From Paragordius varius (Eukaryota > Nematomorpha), in contig OZ176052.1 in assembly GCA_964247055.1 (NCBI GenBank), forward strand, positions 5,642,001-5,706,000: a stretch of 64,000 bases of DNA, in the 5' to 3' direction. Below are positions 23,254 through 35,976 of the stretch, piece after piece (position 1 is the stretch's first letter; every line of letters begins with the position of its first letter). The position numbers and the translations under genes were made by a program. The notes under the pieces are model-generated. The model made no database searches, had not been told where the DNA came from, and saw only the letters and a program-made list of their open reading frames with translations.

Positions 23254-24059
23254 TCTATAATTGGGAGAGGTCCAAAACAAGATTGCAACCAGCTGATAGC
23301 AAATATATCAAGTTTTGCTGGTAAAATGTAGCCTGAAAGCTTTTTAAAGTTAATTTACATTTCAACCATAATATATATTTATTAGCCTGTTATATAAAAA
23401 AATTATGAAAAAAATATCGGCAAAGAGAAGATTATTTTACAATTTTACATTTTTTAAAAAAATGTATAATGCGCCTAAAAGGGTAAAAAGCGCATATTTT
23501 TTAATTCGGCATGATACCTTAAATACTTTTTAAAATACGTAAATTAAAAATCGCTCTGGGATATAAAATTACCCCACAAAATAATGAAGTGCGAATGATA
23601 CAATTTCCCATCAGAATTTATGAATTTTATAAAAATATTTGTGGACACGAATTAAAGATTGGTTTGCTTATTTATTTGGGGAATTTTTATAAAACAAACT
23701 AATATAACAGAAATTGAAGTCGCACTAATAATCTGACACTTCATCACGATTTTATTTAGGCAATGATATTTTCGGGTATTTTTCAACCCCAATTAAAGTA
23801 GCAAAGAATTGAATTGAAATTTGTTTTTATATCAATAAATTAGAATTTTTACAGTACTAGAATCTTAAATTCATATAGCTCCATTATATTATGTACTAGC
23901 TGATATGAAAATAAATATATATTAGATATTTTCTGATAAATTGCCACTTAGCTAAGCATAGTTATTTATTTGAATTAAACAAAAAAATAACGAACAAAAT
24001 TGGATTAATTTTTTAAAAAATATGTAATTCCGCCTAAAGAACAAATGAAACCATATTTA
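23254..24059. other. AT-rich DNA with decayed dispersed repeat
   Basis: Continues the repeat family of 21331-22487 (GCGCCTAAAAGGG at 23471, TTTTCAACCCCAATT at 23779). No gene recognised. Confidence 0.35.
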
Positions 24060-24560
24060 AATTCGGCCCATTGATATTATAAACTTTTTCTAATTCGATG
24101 ACGCTGAACATCTATCACCTCTTAATAAAGGTTCCTTATCTAAATTAGGTTAAATTTTTTTGTGAAACACAATTTTTGAACATAATTTGGACATATTTTA
24201 AATATATTATTTGTTTTAAATGGCACTAATTCAAATTTTATGGCGCATTGGTATCTTTGCGTTTTATTTAAAGAAACTAGCCCATTTTAGCCCATTTTAG
24301 AAGGGCAAAAAAATCGTTTTGATAGGTATTTACAATTTTTTTAAAAATATTGTTAAATTTATATTAAATTAATATGTTTGGTAATGTTTTAAAAAACAAT
24401 ATCCTTTAATCAAATTTTAAATTACAGGGTAATTTTGCCATTTTCTGATATGTATCAGTAACAACAAAAGTATTAAATACTTCATTATTAGCATTATGAT
24501 GATTTTGATACGTTTCTCTATTTAATTTATATATATTTTATCAGAATTTCTTTGGACAAT
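24060..24560. repeat. Fold-back repeat family, right-arm copy 5
   Basis: The order GACGCTGAACATCTATCACC, AACTAGCCCATTTTAG, AATTTTGCCATTTTCTGATA, GCATTATGATGATTTTGAT matches the right arms of the other copies; a left arm was not found. Confidence 0.5.
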
Positions 24561-27237
24561 AAATAATTTAGTATTTTGGATTCAGAAACATCCTTTTATC
24601 TAAATCATTTATGTAAGAAGCTTTTTTTGTTTCTTAAATCTCAGTTGATATAGGGTCCTGATTTTATCAAAAGCAATTTTAATATGTAAATAATTATATC
24701 AGCTGATACAATTAATACAAATTATTAAATCATATATGATGTTAGTTAGAGTCTTTGAAAACAATGAAAAGTAATATATCATTCTGATAAATAAAAAAAT
24801 GATGATAAAGGTTGAAATCTATTTATGATTATAACAAATATATCTGATTATTTTTAATAACGAATATATGGGCTAAAGCCATTTGTATATGCATTATGCT
24901 AGCACCAATTTATTAGAATTTATGTTCAAATTCAGTGCGAGCGGTTGCACTAACCAACCCACATGGATATAAATTATAACATTAGCTCTTGTACTTTTAT
25001 ATCGTTTAAATTTTTGTTGCGCACTAAGTGCCTTGTTTATCGCAGTCAATTTTAATATGATTCGCTTTAATTTATTAAGTATCGTTTTTAGAAATACCAT
25101 CCTTAAGCATCATCAGCTGCTACAAAATCGCCTAAATATTGAAAAGGTGTAATTTTAAGTCTTAAATTTAACAGTACATATTGATGGACCATCTTTATAC
25201 AACGTGCACATATATAATTGAATAATTTGCTTTTTTCTATTGAATTTAATCCAATTTTTTCATACCTTTGTGGAGAACGGAGCAGAGAATCTTGATAAGT
25301 TTGTTAAAATCGACTGCGATCGAATTTAAACCGTATTTGTAATCGATATTTGTTTTTTAGTCAGGATTTAAGTGGTAGTAAGGTGGTCTTATATTTTAAA
25401 GAGTACCTCTCAAATGTTTTAGTAATGAAATATATAATTGTATTGGGCTACACGATCTGTAGTTTTATCTTAAATATCATAATTCAGGTGCAGGAACCGA
25501 GTGATTGAGTTGTGAGAGATACATTAAATTTATTGTCTGATAAGAAATTCTATGATAAGTGTTCTTGGCACTGAGTCATTTTTGTCCAGGTTCCAATTAT
25601 GATAAAGTTTAAGTACTTTAATATTTATCCTGTAGTCGTATACGGATGAATATCGACTAATAATTTGTTAAAAACTTATTATTGAGTATAACCATTTAGA
25701 TATCAAAGGATAGTTCACCAAAACTTGACCTGATTTTTGAAAATCATTGGTGATCTCTTGCATACTAGCCGTATAGTTCATTATATATCTATTATTATGT
25801 AACTTTTTTGGATATTTGAAAGAGCTTTTTCATTCCCTTTTCGATTTCTATTTTTTTACCGAGCGACTTTCCTTAGGTTATGGTTTAATTAAATCAAACC
25901 AGTTTTTTTCTTTTAACCTCTCGGCCGCACTGCTTCTAAACTAAGTGTTATCAACCTTTAGATTATGTTCAATTTTATATTGAGCTTAGTTAACCTTATT
26001 ACAGAGCTTTAAATTAAATTTAAAATTGATGTAAAATTTATGTTAAGTTTTTCGGATATGCTCACTTGTAATGTAACTTATCGTTGTATTATTAATTCTA
26101 AAGTATGTATAATTTTTTTATGTTTTGGCAACTTTTTGATATTGATGAGCAGCCGAGATTTCAAAAGGTTTTTCTTTATTAATGATCGTCTTAAAGGTTA
26201 CCTCCACTACCAAGGTCCTAAATGCTCCCAGCATGTTTAACTCCCCTCAATCATTGTAAAATTGATGTCAATGTGGAAACATTATATAGTTGATCCCAAA
26301 AATTAATGGCCTTCTTAGGTGGATATCCCAAAATTATTGGCGCTAGATGGTCTTTGTAACATTTCGATAATATAATGAATATTTGTTAAATTATTTAATA
26401 ATATGCATTTTTATATCTAAATTCTTGAGTGCGACATATGTTAAATCCAAAGTTCCCACCATCCAATGCTTAATTACCATTGTTCCAACATTTCAAGACT
26501 TACTTTCAGATATTCATTTAGGAGTTTTTATTGATATTTATTTATGGCTGTTTATTTAAATGTATTAAAATTATAGTTTGAGGATTATTGATGTTTGTTA
26601 TAAATAATATTTTTAGGTGTGATATCAATTAAAATATATATTATCAAGAACTTATTTTAAATATGTAAAAATTTTGTTAATATAATTTATTTTTATAAGT
26701 CGTTAATTCGTATTGTTGAGGCAATGCAACAATCTCTAACTCATAAATAGGGGTAACTTGTTTTGTGTAGATTAGATATTGTCTTAAAAGATTCCGAATT
26801 ACTTAAACCAAACTGCTTTTTTGCTTTACCGAGCTTACGGCATTCCGCGAAGATGGCGGTAGGATTTTGATGTTTACACTGGATATAATTTGCAATAAAT
26901 ACATGAATATTCGTGATCACTGGTAGACAACAAATAATTTGGACGGGCCAATTAAAATTTTTTTCGTCTTAAAGACCATGTCATATACTACTAACGAATT
27001 ATGCTGTCATATGCTCTTCCAATTACACCGACATTTTTTTGCGGGCCGCATATTAATCAAAGCTATGCTTTTTGTGGCTTTTCTTGTATAAAAAAATTTC
27101 GATAATCAACAATCAAGTAAGCGTACGTATTTTAATAGTCACCAATTTTAAACAAATCTGGTTTATCATGACTCGCCAATCTTAATACATCCATATGCAT
27201 CTATCAAGCGATTTATATATATCTTATTTATGTTTTA
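24561..27237. other. Long AT-rich stretch without recognisable gene
   Basis: Read on both strands without finding a supportable gene. At about 24890-25130 the minus strand has a 68-codon open frame and, upstream of it, GCTGATGATGCTTAAGG, resembling the CTGATGATGC motif of the repeats at 8.1-8.4 and 10.9 kb, so it may be a fragment of that element. A hAT-like GCGGGCCGCAT piece lies near 27042. Confidence 0.35.
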
Positions 27238-28705
27238 CTAGCGTAAATCTCGTGCTGCTACGCAGCCCGAGGAAGTCCTTCGGACTTCTGTGGGGGGGTG
27301 GGGTTATTTGAAAAAAGGGACAATAAAATAAATATATATGGATTATGAAACATTATTTAATAGCTATGATCTCATAGGATTTTCAAAACGATGCATTCAT
27401 ACTAATATATTGTTTACTGGTGTAAAGGCCCAAAATTGACGTAACGGAAAAAACCGTTATACTATCATTTTTACCTTTTTATGGGTAATATTTAAAGCCT
27501 TTATTGAACTCGTATGGCTTAAGTTTTTTGAAAATTAGCTCCAAAGCCAAGCCATTTTTGTATAGCGTCTCAGTTTAGACCCCTACCCATAGAGGGCTTT
27601 ATGAAAAAGGGCTAAGAAATTTTTGCCTTTATAGGAAAAATATTGGAATCATCTTTGAGACCATCATCTCATGGGTTATTCGAAAAAACAATACTAAATA
27701 ATCGTTATATGATGGCGTATTTTTAGGGCATAAAGGCCCCAAATTTACGGCTAATAAAAAAAGGTCTAACCTAAATTTTTACCTAGTTACAGGTTATATT
27801 TCGAACTTTAAATGTTCCTTAAATTAGTTCCAGAACAACGTAATTTTTATATAGTGGCGCTGGCGGGTAGCTTCCTACCCAGAAGGTGATATAAAAAAGC
27901 GCTTGATTAAAATTTTGCCTTTTTACGGAGAATACCTGGAGTCATGATTAATTTCATATGCATTAATTTTCGGAAAAATTGCCTCAAAATTAAAAAATCA
28001 TTCTATGGTGGTGCATTTTTCAGGACGTAAAGGGAAAAATTAACGGCTTTTTTAAAAATTTGCTCGACTTAAATTTTTGACTTTTTACGGATAATACTTA
28101 AAGCACCTATTCAACTCATATGGCCTGATAGGTTTTCTGAAATTCAGCCCCAAAGGTACGCCATTTTGATATGACGGGGCAGTTTTTAGTGGTATCTCCT
28201 TGCCCAGCAGCTATCATCAAAGAAACGCTTGACTAAAATTTTTGCCTTTTAACAGGGAATACCTTGAATTCTTAATGATCTTTTACGGTCTCATACTTTG
28301 GGCGAAAAATAGATTCAAAAAATTATTTTTGGGGACTTAATTTTTTTAAAAAAAGTGTCATTTTACGGGGGAAGCGGGTAAAAAGAGGGCCTAAATTATA
28401 AAAGCGAGCCGACTATATTCGGCGCACTTGAAAAGAAGTAAATAATCATTTTTGAAATCGAATGGTCCAACACGTGTTCCAGAAAAATTGTCTCAAAGAC
28501 ACGATTTTTGTGGACATGTGTTTTCAAAAAACACCGTTTTTTACACAGGTGGGCCCGAACTGGGGACCTAATTCAAAAAAAGGGCGAAGCTATTGTCGGG
28601 GCATTCATTAATGATTATATTTTTTCGACATTTGGATTTGAATGGGTCTATCGGTTTTCCGGAAACAGATCACAAAGCCACCACTTTCCATTTTTATAAA
28701 TATAT
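27238..28705 (+). repeat. ACTAGC...ATATATAGAT repeat element, longer copy
   Basis: Begins ACTAGCGTAAATC, then a GC-rich leader with a perfect hairpin GAAGTCCTTCGGACTTC at 27272-27288, then five or six approximate tandem half-units of about 150-165 bp (landmarks near 27470, 27620, 27773, 27915, 28075, 28240) and a 3' part shared with 9600-9950 (GGGCGAAGCTATTGTCGGGG, GGTTTTCCGGAAACAGAT). Ends AAATATATAGAT. The open frames at 28508-28808 lie in or beside this shared part and are not conserved coding sequence. Confidence 0.65.
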
Positions 28706-29563
28706 AGATTTAGCGCCTTGCATGTATGAGATGCGGAAAAAACAGTATAACATAAGCTGTTTTGGTACATTTGGACAAAACTCTAACTTTCTTCTTCGCA
28801 AATCGTGATAACGCTTATAAATTGTAATGATTTTAAAAAGCCCAAAAACAGATGCGCATGAAGTTGCAGAGGATGCTTATAATTTGGCACAGCTATTCGC
28901 CACGGATTTTCAACCGATTTCGAGCATTTTTATTATTCTTGAATCTTGGAATCTGATTCAATCTCATTAAATGATTATCTATTTTAAGTTCTTATCATAA
29001 GTTATGTCAATATTTTCTTCTAAGGCCGTTTTAAGTTTTGAGGAATACCCACCATTTCGTCAAACTTCAGTAAATAAAACAGTTGTCGATATAACCACAT
29101 TCGTGTAGAAAATATAACCATCAATCCAAAAATCTTCTTAAATAGTGTCATTAAGGAATTTATATAAACACTTTTGTACAATGCAGTAGGATAAGTTTAG
29201 GCAAATTTATATTTTTGTTTTGGGAGAGGATAATTGTTAAAAATTGGGCTCTTTATCTTTCAGGAGAAAAATTATTTTTATGGATTACCAATAAAATGAC
29301 AAAAGGTTTTTAGAGTTGCATTTGTTTTTCAGCAGAGATACCAATCTCTTATTGGTTACAATATACACGATAAGCATCCGTATATTTTTTTATAAAAGAT
29401 ATAAAAGATCCTAATTATGGCGAGAAACATACTTTCGTTATATTGTTTATGAAAATTTCAGATATTCCATTGTGCATTAGAAAATCTCACATATAGTGCA
29501 CATTGTGGTGGTTCTTAGAATATTCTTACAGACAATTAGTTAAAGTCAAAAATGTATTGTAGA
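28706..29563. other. AT-rich intergenic DNA
   Basis: No gene, RNA or repeat terminus recognised. Confidence 0.35.
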
Positions 29564-31093
29564 TAATGTGACCAGATATTTTGAACTTTGACGCAGTACA
29601 AAATTAAAACATACTTCGCCTGTTTTTACCACATCAGTGTGATATATTACAGTTTCCACAAAAAAATCCTGAAATATATATTCTGATAGGAATATCAGGA
29701 TTATCATGGTGCTTTTGGTTTTAACCTTTACGAATTATTAAAGAAAGTTATTTACACTTTGGTGATCTGCTCCGTATAAAATTGCAAAAGGTGCGAAATT
29801 TTTTCAAATATATTTTGTGGTGAAAGCCAAATGCTTTATTTCAAAAGATATCACTAAAATATAACATAAACTACATAAAAAATGCAAAAAAAAATAATTT
29901 TAAATTTTTAGATGTGGGCTCTAAAGTCCCAATTTTTTGGCTCTTTTGAAATGGACTGTTCTCTTAAAATAAACGCAAAATTCCGACATTGTGCAATAAT
30001 TTTTAATATATGCTAAATTTTGATATATATTTTTCAAAAAATGAATACCTTAAAATTTAATTTTTAATTTGTTGAAGCGTACTTCATACTATTTTGACCA
30101 TGATGGAAACGATACAAACGGTTGAAATGCTATACCATTTATATATATAATTCAATAATGCTAAACATTTTCCTCACTCAGAATTTTGATTAAAAAAATC
30201 GGTCGTTTTTAAATAAAAATTTTGTTTTTTTCCAAAATTTGCAAGCAAACAAACTTTTAAATAAAAATTCTCAACCTATAGTAATGTTCAACATCATCAA
30301 ACTATTTAGAAAAAGGGTTTTATTATATCTTTAAGCGTTATACCGTTTCCATCCTGCTTCAAAATAATATGTACGCTTAACAAAATATCTTAAATTTTAT
30401 GCAAAAATTAGAAAACTAATAAAAATTAAAGTTTAAAAAAAAATTAAGAATCCCACCTAATGAGTATAGAAAACGTAAAAACTCTTATTTTTTACAAAAA
30501 AAAGTAATTTCGAAATCATACGCCATATATAACAAATTTTAAATAATAATTAGAGAAATATCAATTTTTTATATAATTTTCCGTTTAATAATTATAACAA
30601 AAAATAAACTTTCTAAACTTGATCAAACATTTATTATATCATAGATTAATTTTGTTAATTTAAAATTTTGAGGCACCTCTTTTCGCGGAAGCCCTGAGTG
30701 AAAGAGCCATTAGCCTGAATCTTACAGTGCGAGATTTATAGTTTCGCCACTGCGTGAAAGGCTGCAATCCTAAGCAGACCGATCCAAAACCCAATTTTAT
30801 GTATAAATCGAGCAGAAAATAAAATATTAACCAATTAAAAATGGGCCAGTCTTAGTTTTTTACATCAAAATGAACCATTTCTTTACAAATTATGTGGTTA
30901 TTTTTACAGAGGGTACTATATTAAATTCTAAAATAATTTTTTTAAATAAATAAAAGGTTAATAATATATATTTATTTAAAATTAATTTTTTTTTAATTTC
31001 AAAAAGCAGTACAAAAGTAGGCGCAGTACAGGTGCAGTTTTTTTCTGAAAACCCAGTACTGTACTGCGAAAAACAGCCTATCTGGTCACATTA
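29564..31093. mobile_element. hAT-like element with TAATGTGACCAGATA ends
   Basis: Perfect 15-bp inverted ends TAATGTGACCAGATA at both termini, with the exact 8-bp duplication ATTGTAGA at 29556-29563 and 31094-31101. The ends resemble TAAGGTG-CCAGA of the 4327-7341 element, so both probably used the same transposase family. GCAGTAC-rich sequence (31008-31072) lies inside the right end. The interior is largely a fold-back repeat copy. Non-coding. Confidence 0.85.
29680..30430. repeat. Fold-back repeat family, copy 6 (nested)
   Basis: The left arm has GATTATCATGGTGCTTTTGG (29699), CTGCTCCGTATAAAATTGC and ATGGAAACGATACAAACGGT (30101). A shortened right arm begins about 30280 with ATGTTCAACATCATCAAAC. 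It sits within the hAT-like element 29564-31093. Confidence 0.55.
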
Positions 31094-31680
31094 ATTGTAG
31101 ATAAAGATAGACCTTAATCCGTCGGCACATGTTGAATCAAAAATCTGACGATTTATATTCCTCATTATCTGATCTTTATCATGGACTTTACATTTTATAC
31201 ATATTTTCATTCATTCTGATTTTTTATGACATAATAATTTTTATCAGTTTATATATATCTAGCAATCGAGTAAAAACTAACATAAGTATTAATAATTAAG
31301 GGTTATATCAAAGCACTTGTAGGGCATGAAGGTTTGAGTACCACTGTTTTAATGATTAATACTATAAAAATAAACTGTATTAATTTGTGGATGGGCTAAC
31401 AATTTTACGTTAAAGCCAGATTAATCATTGCATAAATTTACAATAAGTTTTATACAGAAGCGCTTACGTTCTTTTTATAACTAAACAATACCAAGACCAT
31501 TCGTGAACACTATTAGAATGCTGGTTTCCAAAAGAGTATTATTAGTGTTGAATACAAGTGTCTTATGTTGCACAATTTCTTTTATTTCACGCAATTGTGA
31601 TCCACCATGGTTAATTTTGAATTTTTTAGGCATAAGAAACCTTTAAATTTAAAAAACCGAACAAGATATTGTAACAAACG
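31094..31680. other. Upstream region of the acidic-protein gene
   Basis: AT-rich. A hAT-type end fragment (GGTTTGAGTACCACTG) is at about 31331. The 5' UTR and promoter of the next gene must lie here but no element is recognisable. Confidence 0.35.
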
Positions 31681-34600
31681 ATGAATATTGAGGATTTCGA
31701 TAAACGATTTCTATTTATAATTACCCCTTATGAAATTGTGACAATTGAAGAATGCAAAATTTATAACTTATTAAATAATTATAAATCATATAATTATGAT
31801 CAGTTAGCTAACAATAAATGTAAGTAATGCTAATTTTAGTCATTTTTCAATTTGAAAATAAAGAGTATGCTGAATTTTTTTTGTCCGATTTAACTGAAAA
31901 ATTTGAATTTGATAAAAAGACTGAGGATGGAGAATGCGAAGATGGTATATTTTTTTTGATTTTTAGACAAGCCATTTATTAATATAAACGATGAAAAAAT
32001 TATCAAAAGCGATGATTGGCAATGTTTAAAATATGAAATATGCGAGGATGACACCATATTCCTTTTAAGATACGCCAAAAATTGTATTATGAAAATTTAA
32101 TTTATTTAGCTGAAGTAAGGCTTAAGAATTTTATGAAAAAACTTGATTTACGACAAATAATTACTTTGAATTCAAATACCCGTACTCAAAATTCTCATCT
32201 CTCTGTTAAACCTATAAATCGTAAAATGGTATCCTATGACGAGGAATTAGATCTAAACGACCACGGTTAATATTTATCCAAAACTAATAAAATTATATAT
32301 TAATTTTAAATTAATATAAAGTAGGGATTGGTTCTTGCGATGAACCGCTTTTCCACGATAAAACGGAACCACAGTTTTAAAATTTTAAGAATTTTTGGAA
32401 TATATCCTTATTTTTAAATAATTAGTTTTAGAACAGAAAAAATGTAAAGAACCGGAATTGGAACAAGTTAAAACTTAAGAATCGTTTTGGAACCGGTTTT
32501 AAGTTTAGGGTCGGGTTCCAAGCCCTGTTTGTAACAATGATGATCTAAGATTCGAGCAAATAAATTTGAAAGTAGAAAATTTAATATAAAAAATACTTGA
32601 GATGCAGGGATTTCCATAATTTTGGTAAGGTTATATAATTTGCGATTTTTAAACTTTAAATCCTCCCATTTCCAAAATTTTTTGTGGAGGTGGGTACAAA
32701 TAAACTTCTATCCAAATCAAATATTATATCTTTTATGACTTTGTATTGTCTGAGTGTTCATGTTTTATTTAAAATAAAACTCATAATTATCGCCCACTAT
32801 CTGTTTATTTGAAAAAAAGTTTTTTTAAAATATTTTTTATTAAATAAAATATAAACGGGTAAGCACACGTTTATAAAAACTAATGCTATTTTTGGACTGC
32901 ATGATAGAACCATTACGTATTATTAAATTATAATTTAGTTAAAATAAATCATAAAGTAGCCAATTTTGATTGTTGTTCAGGGATAAAAGATTGGGAGCAG
33001 ATCGAGAGGTTAAAACACCCCTCATGCAAGAACTTGTAAAAATGCCACTAATTCGTTACAAAATGAGCATTGTTTGAGTTAGTCAGTTCAAAAATAGTTA
33101 AATAACTGAAAGTTTGTTCAATAGAGAGCAGCAAATGCTTTTCTCTGCAGTCTATTTGAATCCTAATTTTAAAAGGGAAACTTCATATGAGGAAAAATAC
33201 ACTGCAAGAAACAACTTATTGGCTCTTTATAGACGTATTACGTCAAATGTAATAAGTCAATGTAGATTGAATGGAAGTCGGCGATAATTTTGAATTGTAT
33301 TTAATGAGATGAACACACAGACATCAATATAGTTATAAAGGAAATGTTATTTGATAAAACTTCAATTGTACCCACCTCTATAAAATTTGGAATTATCGGA
33401 AGATATTTATAGTTTAAAAATCGCGAATTGTATCTTGCCAAAATAATTAGGAAATACCGGCATCCCAAGTATTTAATTAATAATAATTGTAGTGAGATCA
33501 TTTCAACTTAAAAATTTATTTGATCGAATCTTAGATTATGTTTATCACAAGAGAGTATGAAAGCTATCATATTCTTTAAAATTGAACCAAAATATATTAG
33601 ATATGATTTAATTTTTATTGAGTTACCTTTGTATTATCAGATATTTGGATGTATGATCGAAATCATTTTAAGAACCGGTTTTATTCTGCTGAGAACCGGT
33701 TTTGGAACCGAATATAAATTTGAAAATCGGAACAGGAACAGTTTTTAAATTTTAAGAAACTTTTTAGAACCGGTTCTAGAACTAAAAAAATGTAAAGAAC
33801 CGGAACCAATGCTCGGGTTCCAAGCTCTAGTTAAAAGAAGAAAAAAGATTTTAAGGGCCGTGCGCCATATTATATTTATAAATATTTCATAATTTTTGAC
33901 TATTTGCAGATATTTATATAAAAATAAATACTTCAAAAAATTTAATGAATAATTCAGGGCCATATAAAAGCAGTTTTAGGACCGATGCGGTCCATGGGCC
34001 GCCGTTTGAATACCACTGGTTTAATCGTTAAAAAAGATTCTCATCAACCAATTTTATTAAATAGATTGTTGTTCAAATATTATTTTTATTATCCGATCAT
34101 TTTTTCCTTATTAAATAATTAATGATTTCTCTTTTAGCGTGTTTATGTTCATAGCTCTGCCTTATTTGTTACTTATTATTTCAATATCTACTTTATGTTT
34201 GATCATAGAAAATGCTTTTATTCTTATTGTTTAATAAATTTTATACCCAATAGCATGGTTTATTTTATATTGAGCATTTCATGTTCAATGTTTTTGCTAT
34301 AGGCCATTTTCACTTTTGTATTATGATTTTATAAACATCCATACTTTATTCTCCTCTAAGTATATTAACACCGAGAAGATTATTTTTTTTCGGTTGAAAT
34401 CTTAAAATTTACCATTCCTTTTTTACTTGACACCTAGAGCTGTAATTTACAAAAAAATGTTAAAAATAAACCAATATCAAAATAAATTCAAAAACTTAAT
34501 CTCTACAATAATGTCAAAATCTTTTAGTTGACTTGCCCCAAAATCTTTTAAGTTTTACCTGTTATAAATATCACCGTTAACGAAATTTTGGATATTAAAA

Positions 34601-35976
34601 TTTTAGTTTACACTTGTTACGAAACCAAGTTTTTTTTGGATGAATGTTTGTCTCACCATAATTTGTGTTTATCAATTAATACAAATATACATTTATTAAC
34701 AAATTAAATATTTATTTATTGATATTTTTATATATATAAGTTTTTTTTATATATATACAGATACCCCTGAAATACAAGAAAAGCCTTTAAGCTTTCACGA
34801 CAATAAAGCTGCTCAAAAACCGAATAATGAGGATGAGAATTTGATTGAGTATGATTATGAGACCGAAATCAAACGCACATACAAACAAATAACGGGCGGA
34901 CACTTGAGTTTATCTAAAAACATTTTGGATAGCAATTCTGACCACCAAAATAATTCCATGTATAATAAAATTTCTAATAATTCGGATGATGCCTTAAATG
35001 TTGGACATCCTGGTTTATTTACCAAATCATATCGTAAATTACATGGGATGTGTGACAAAGGCTCCCTCCCCAATGTGGGAACTATGGTAGCAGATGCATT
35101 TATAAGCAAGAACGATACCTCTTTTCTTAAACATGGGTAATTTATTTTTTCTTATGTTAAGCTTGAGTATGTTATTTTTGATTAAGGCTTGATGGTATAA
35201 TAGGTAGGGCGCCCGACTATTACACTGCGTTCCGGAGTTGGAACCCCGAAACTACTCAATTTTTCCATCATCTTTGTCAGCCCTGGGTGAGTGAGTGTTA
35301 AAGCCTTCCCAAATTCGGATAAAATCTCCTTACCTTTTAATAAAAAGAAAAAAGATACTCTAAACTGTATATTTTTTATGTTATTTTTTGGTTCAATGAT
35401 AAATTTGTTTGAAAAATTGTCCAAGTGTTTATATAATTATATTAATTTGATACTCACAAATGTGTAACCAATATAATTACATTTTACTAAAATCAAATTA
35501 ATTAATAAATGGTAATATATTGATTACGGATTAGTCTAAATTATATGGTTTACAATATTTTGGTTACACTAACCTGACCATATTAATTTTAAATTTATTA
35601 ACGAATTTTATTTTAGACACAGCTAAAATTTCCAAATTTAAATAAAAATTATCTTGATTTAATTCTTACTGCATTAATTGCCATACTTCATTGTTCTTAA
35701 AAATTTAGAATCAAATTACTCTCTATAGTTTTATTAGGATGTGGATTGAAAATTTATTAATAAATTTAATTATATAACTTATATTTCCATCGTTTTTTAA
35801 ATTATATTTTAATATTTTCATTCTTGCCAAGGTAAATTAAACAAAAATAGTTTTAATAATCGTAGGTAAAGCTCTATTTATATTTTAACGCGATTATATA
35901 AATAACTAACATATTTATCAAATATAGATTGGAAATCGATGACTCAGACGACGAATTTTCAGAAATATTAAAGTAA
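31681..35976 (+). CDS. Unrecognised acidic protein, six exons, three ultra-short introns
   Basis: Exons 31681-31819, 31840-31944, 31967-32083, 32110-32265, 34761-35136 and 35928-35976 join to 942 nt, 313 aa. Introns are 20, 22, 26, 2495 and 791 nt, all GT-AG, and every junction keeps frame. Start ATG begins MNIEDFDKRFLFIITPYE. The first 125 residues look folded (alternating hydrophobics, FIFQFENKEYAEFFLSDL, then DDWQCLKYEICEDDTIFLL). The middle is polar and Asn/Ser/Asp-rich. The end has LFTKSYRKLHGMCDKGSLP and a very acidic stretch (EIDDSDDEFSE) before the stop. No signal peptide or membrane segment. I do not recognise the family. The third intron (26 nt) is the least certain, since without it exon 3 would end at a nearby stop. 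The large introns hold transposon and SINE remnants. Confidence 0.75.
31820..32109 (+). other. Ultra-short introns of 20, 22 and 26 nt
   Basis: Introns 31820-31839 (GTAAGT...TTTTAG), 31945-31966 (GTATAT...TTTTAG) and 32084-32109 (GTATTA...TTTAG). The first two are required to keep the frame open across exons 1-3; the third connects to the open frame of exon 4. Confidence 0.75.
32323..32527. mobile_element. Short MITE in intron 4 of the acidic-protein gene
   Basis: The left end TAGGGATTGGTTC and right end GGGTTCCAAGCCCTG are imperfect inverted repeats, with an AGAACCGGAA/TTGGAACCGGTTT-rich interior. A related piece with GGTTCCAAGCTCTAG occurs at about 33665-33830 in the same intron. Confidence 0.6.
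33665..34015. repeat. Fragments of two hAT-type mini-elements in intron 4
   Basis: 33665-33830 repeats the AACCGGTT-rich sequence of 32323-32527. 33960-34015 ends GGGCCGCCGTTTGAATACCA then CTG, the typical right end of a hAT element; its left end was not found. Confidence 0.45.
35185..35355 (+). mobile_element. tRNA-derived SINE in intron 5
   Basis: A tRNA-like head at 35187-35258 (GGTAGGGCGCCCGACTATTA, then GAGTTGGAACCCCG resembling a B box) is followed by a non-tRNA body containing CAGCCCTGGGTGAGTGAG and an A-rich end (AAAAAGAAAAAAGA). The B box is decayed, so it is not a functional tRNA gene. Sense orientation relative to the host gene. Confidence 0.6.

Noticed and set aside
28508-28808. 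Two overlapping plus-strand open frames as a gene
   Set aside because: The nucleotide sequence repeats that at 9780-9950, where frames differ; it is repeat DNA.
30640-30790. Structured RNA or tRNA in a GC-richer island
   Set aside because: No A/B boxes or cloverleaf fit; it lies inside a hAT-like element and is most easily explained as transposon sequence.
35187-35258. Functional tRNA gene
   Set aside because: The B box is altered, the acceptor arms do not pair convincingly, and a SINE body follows.
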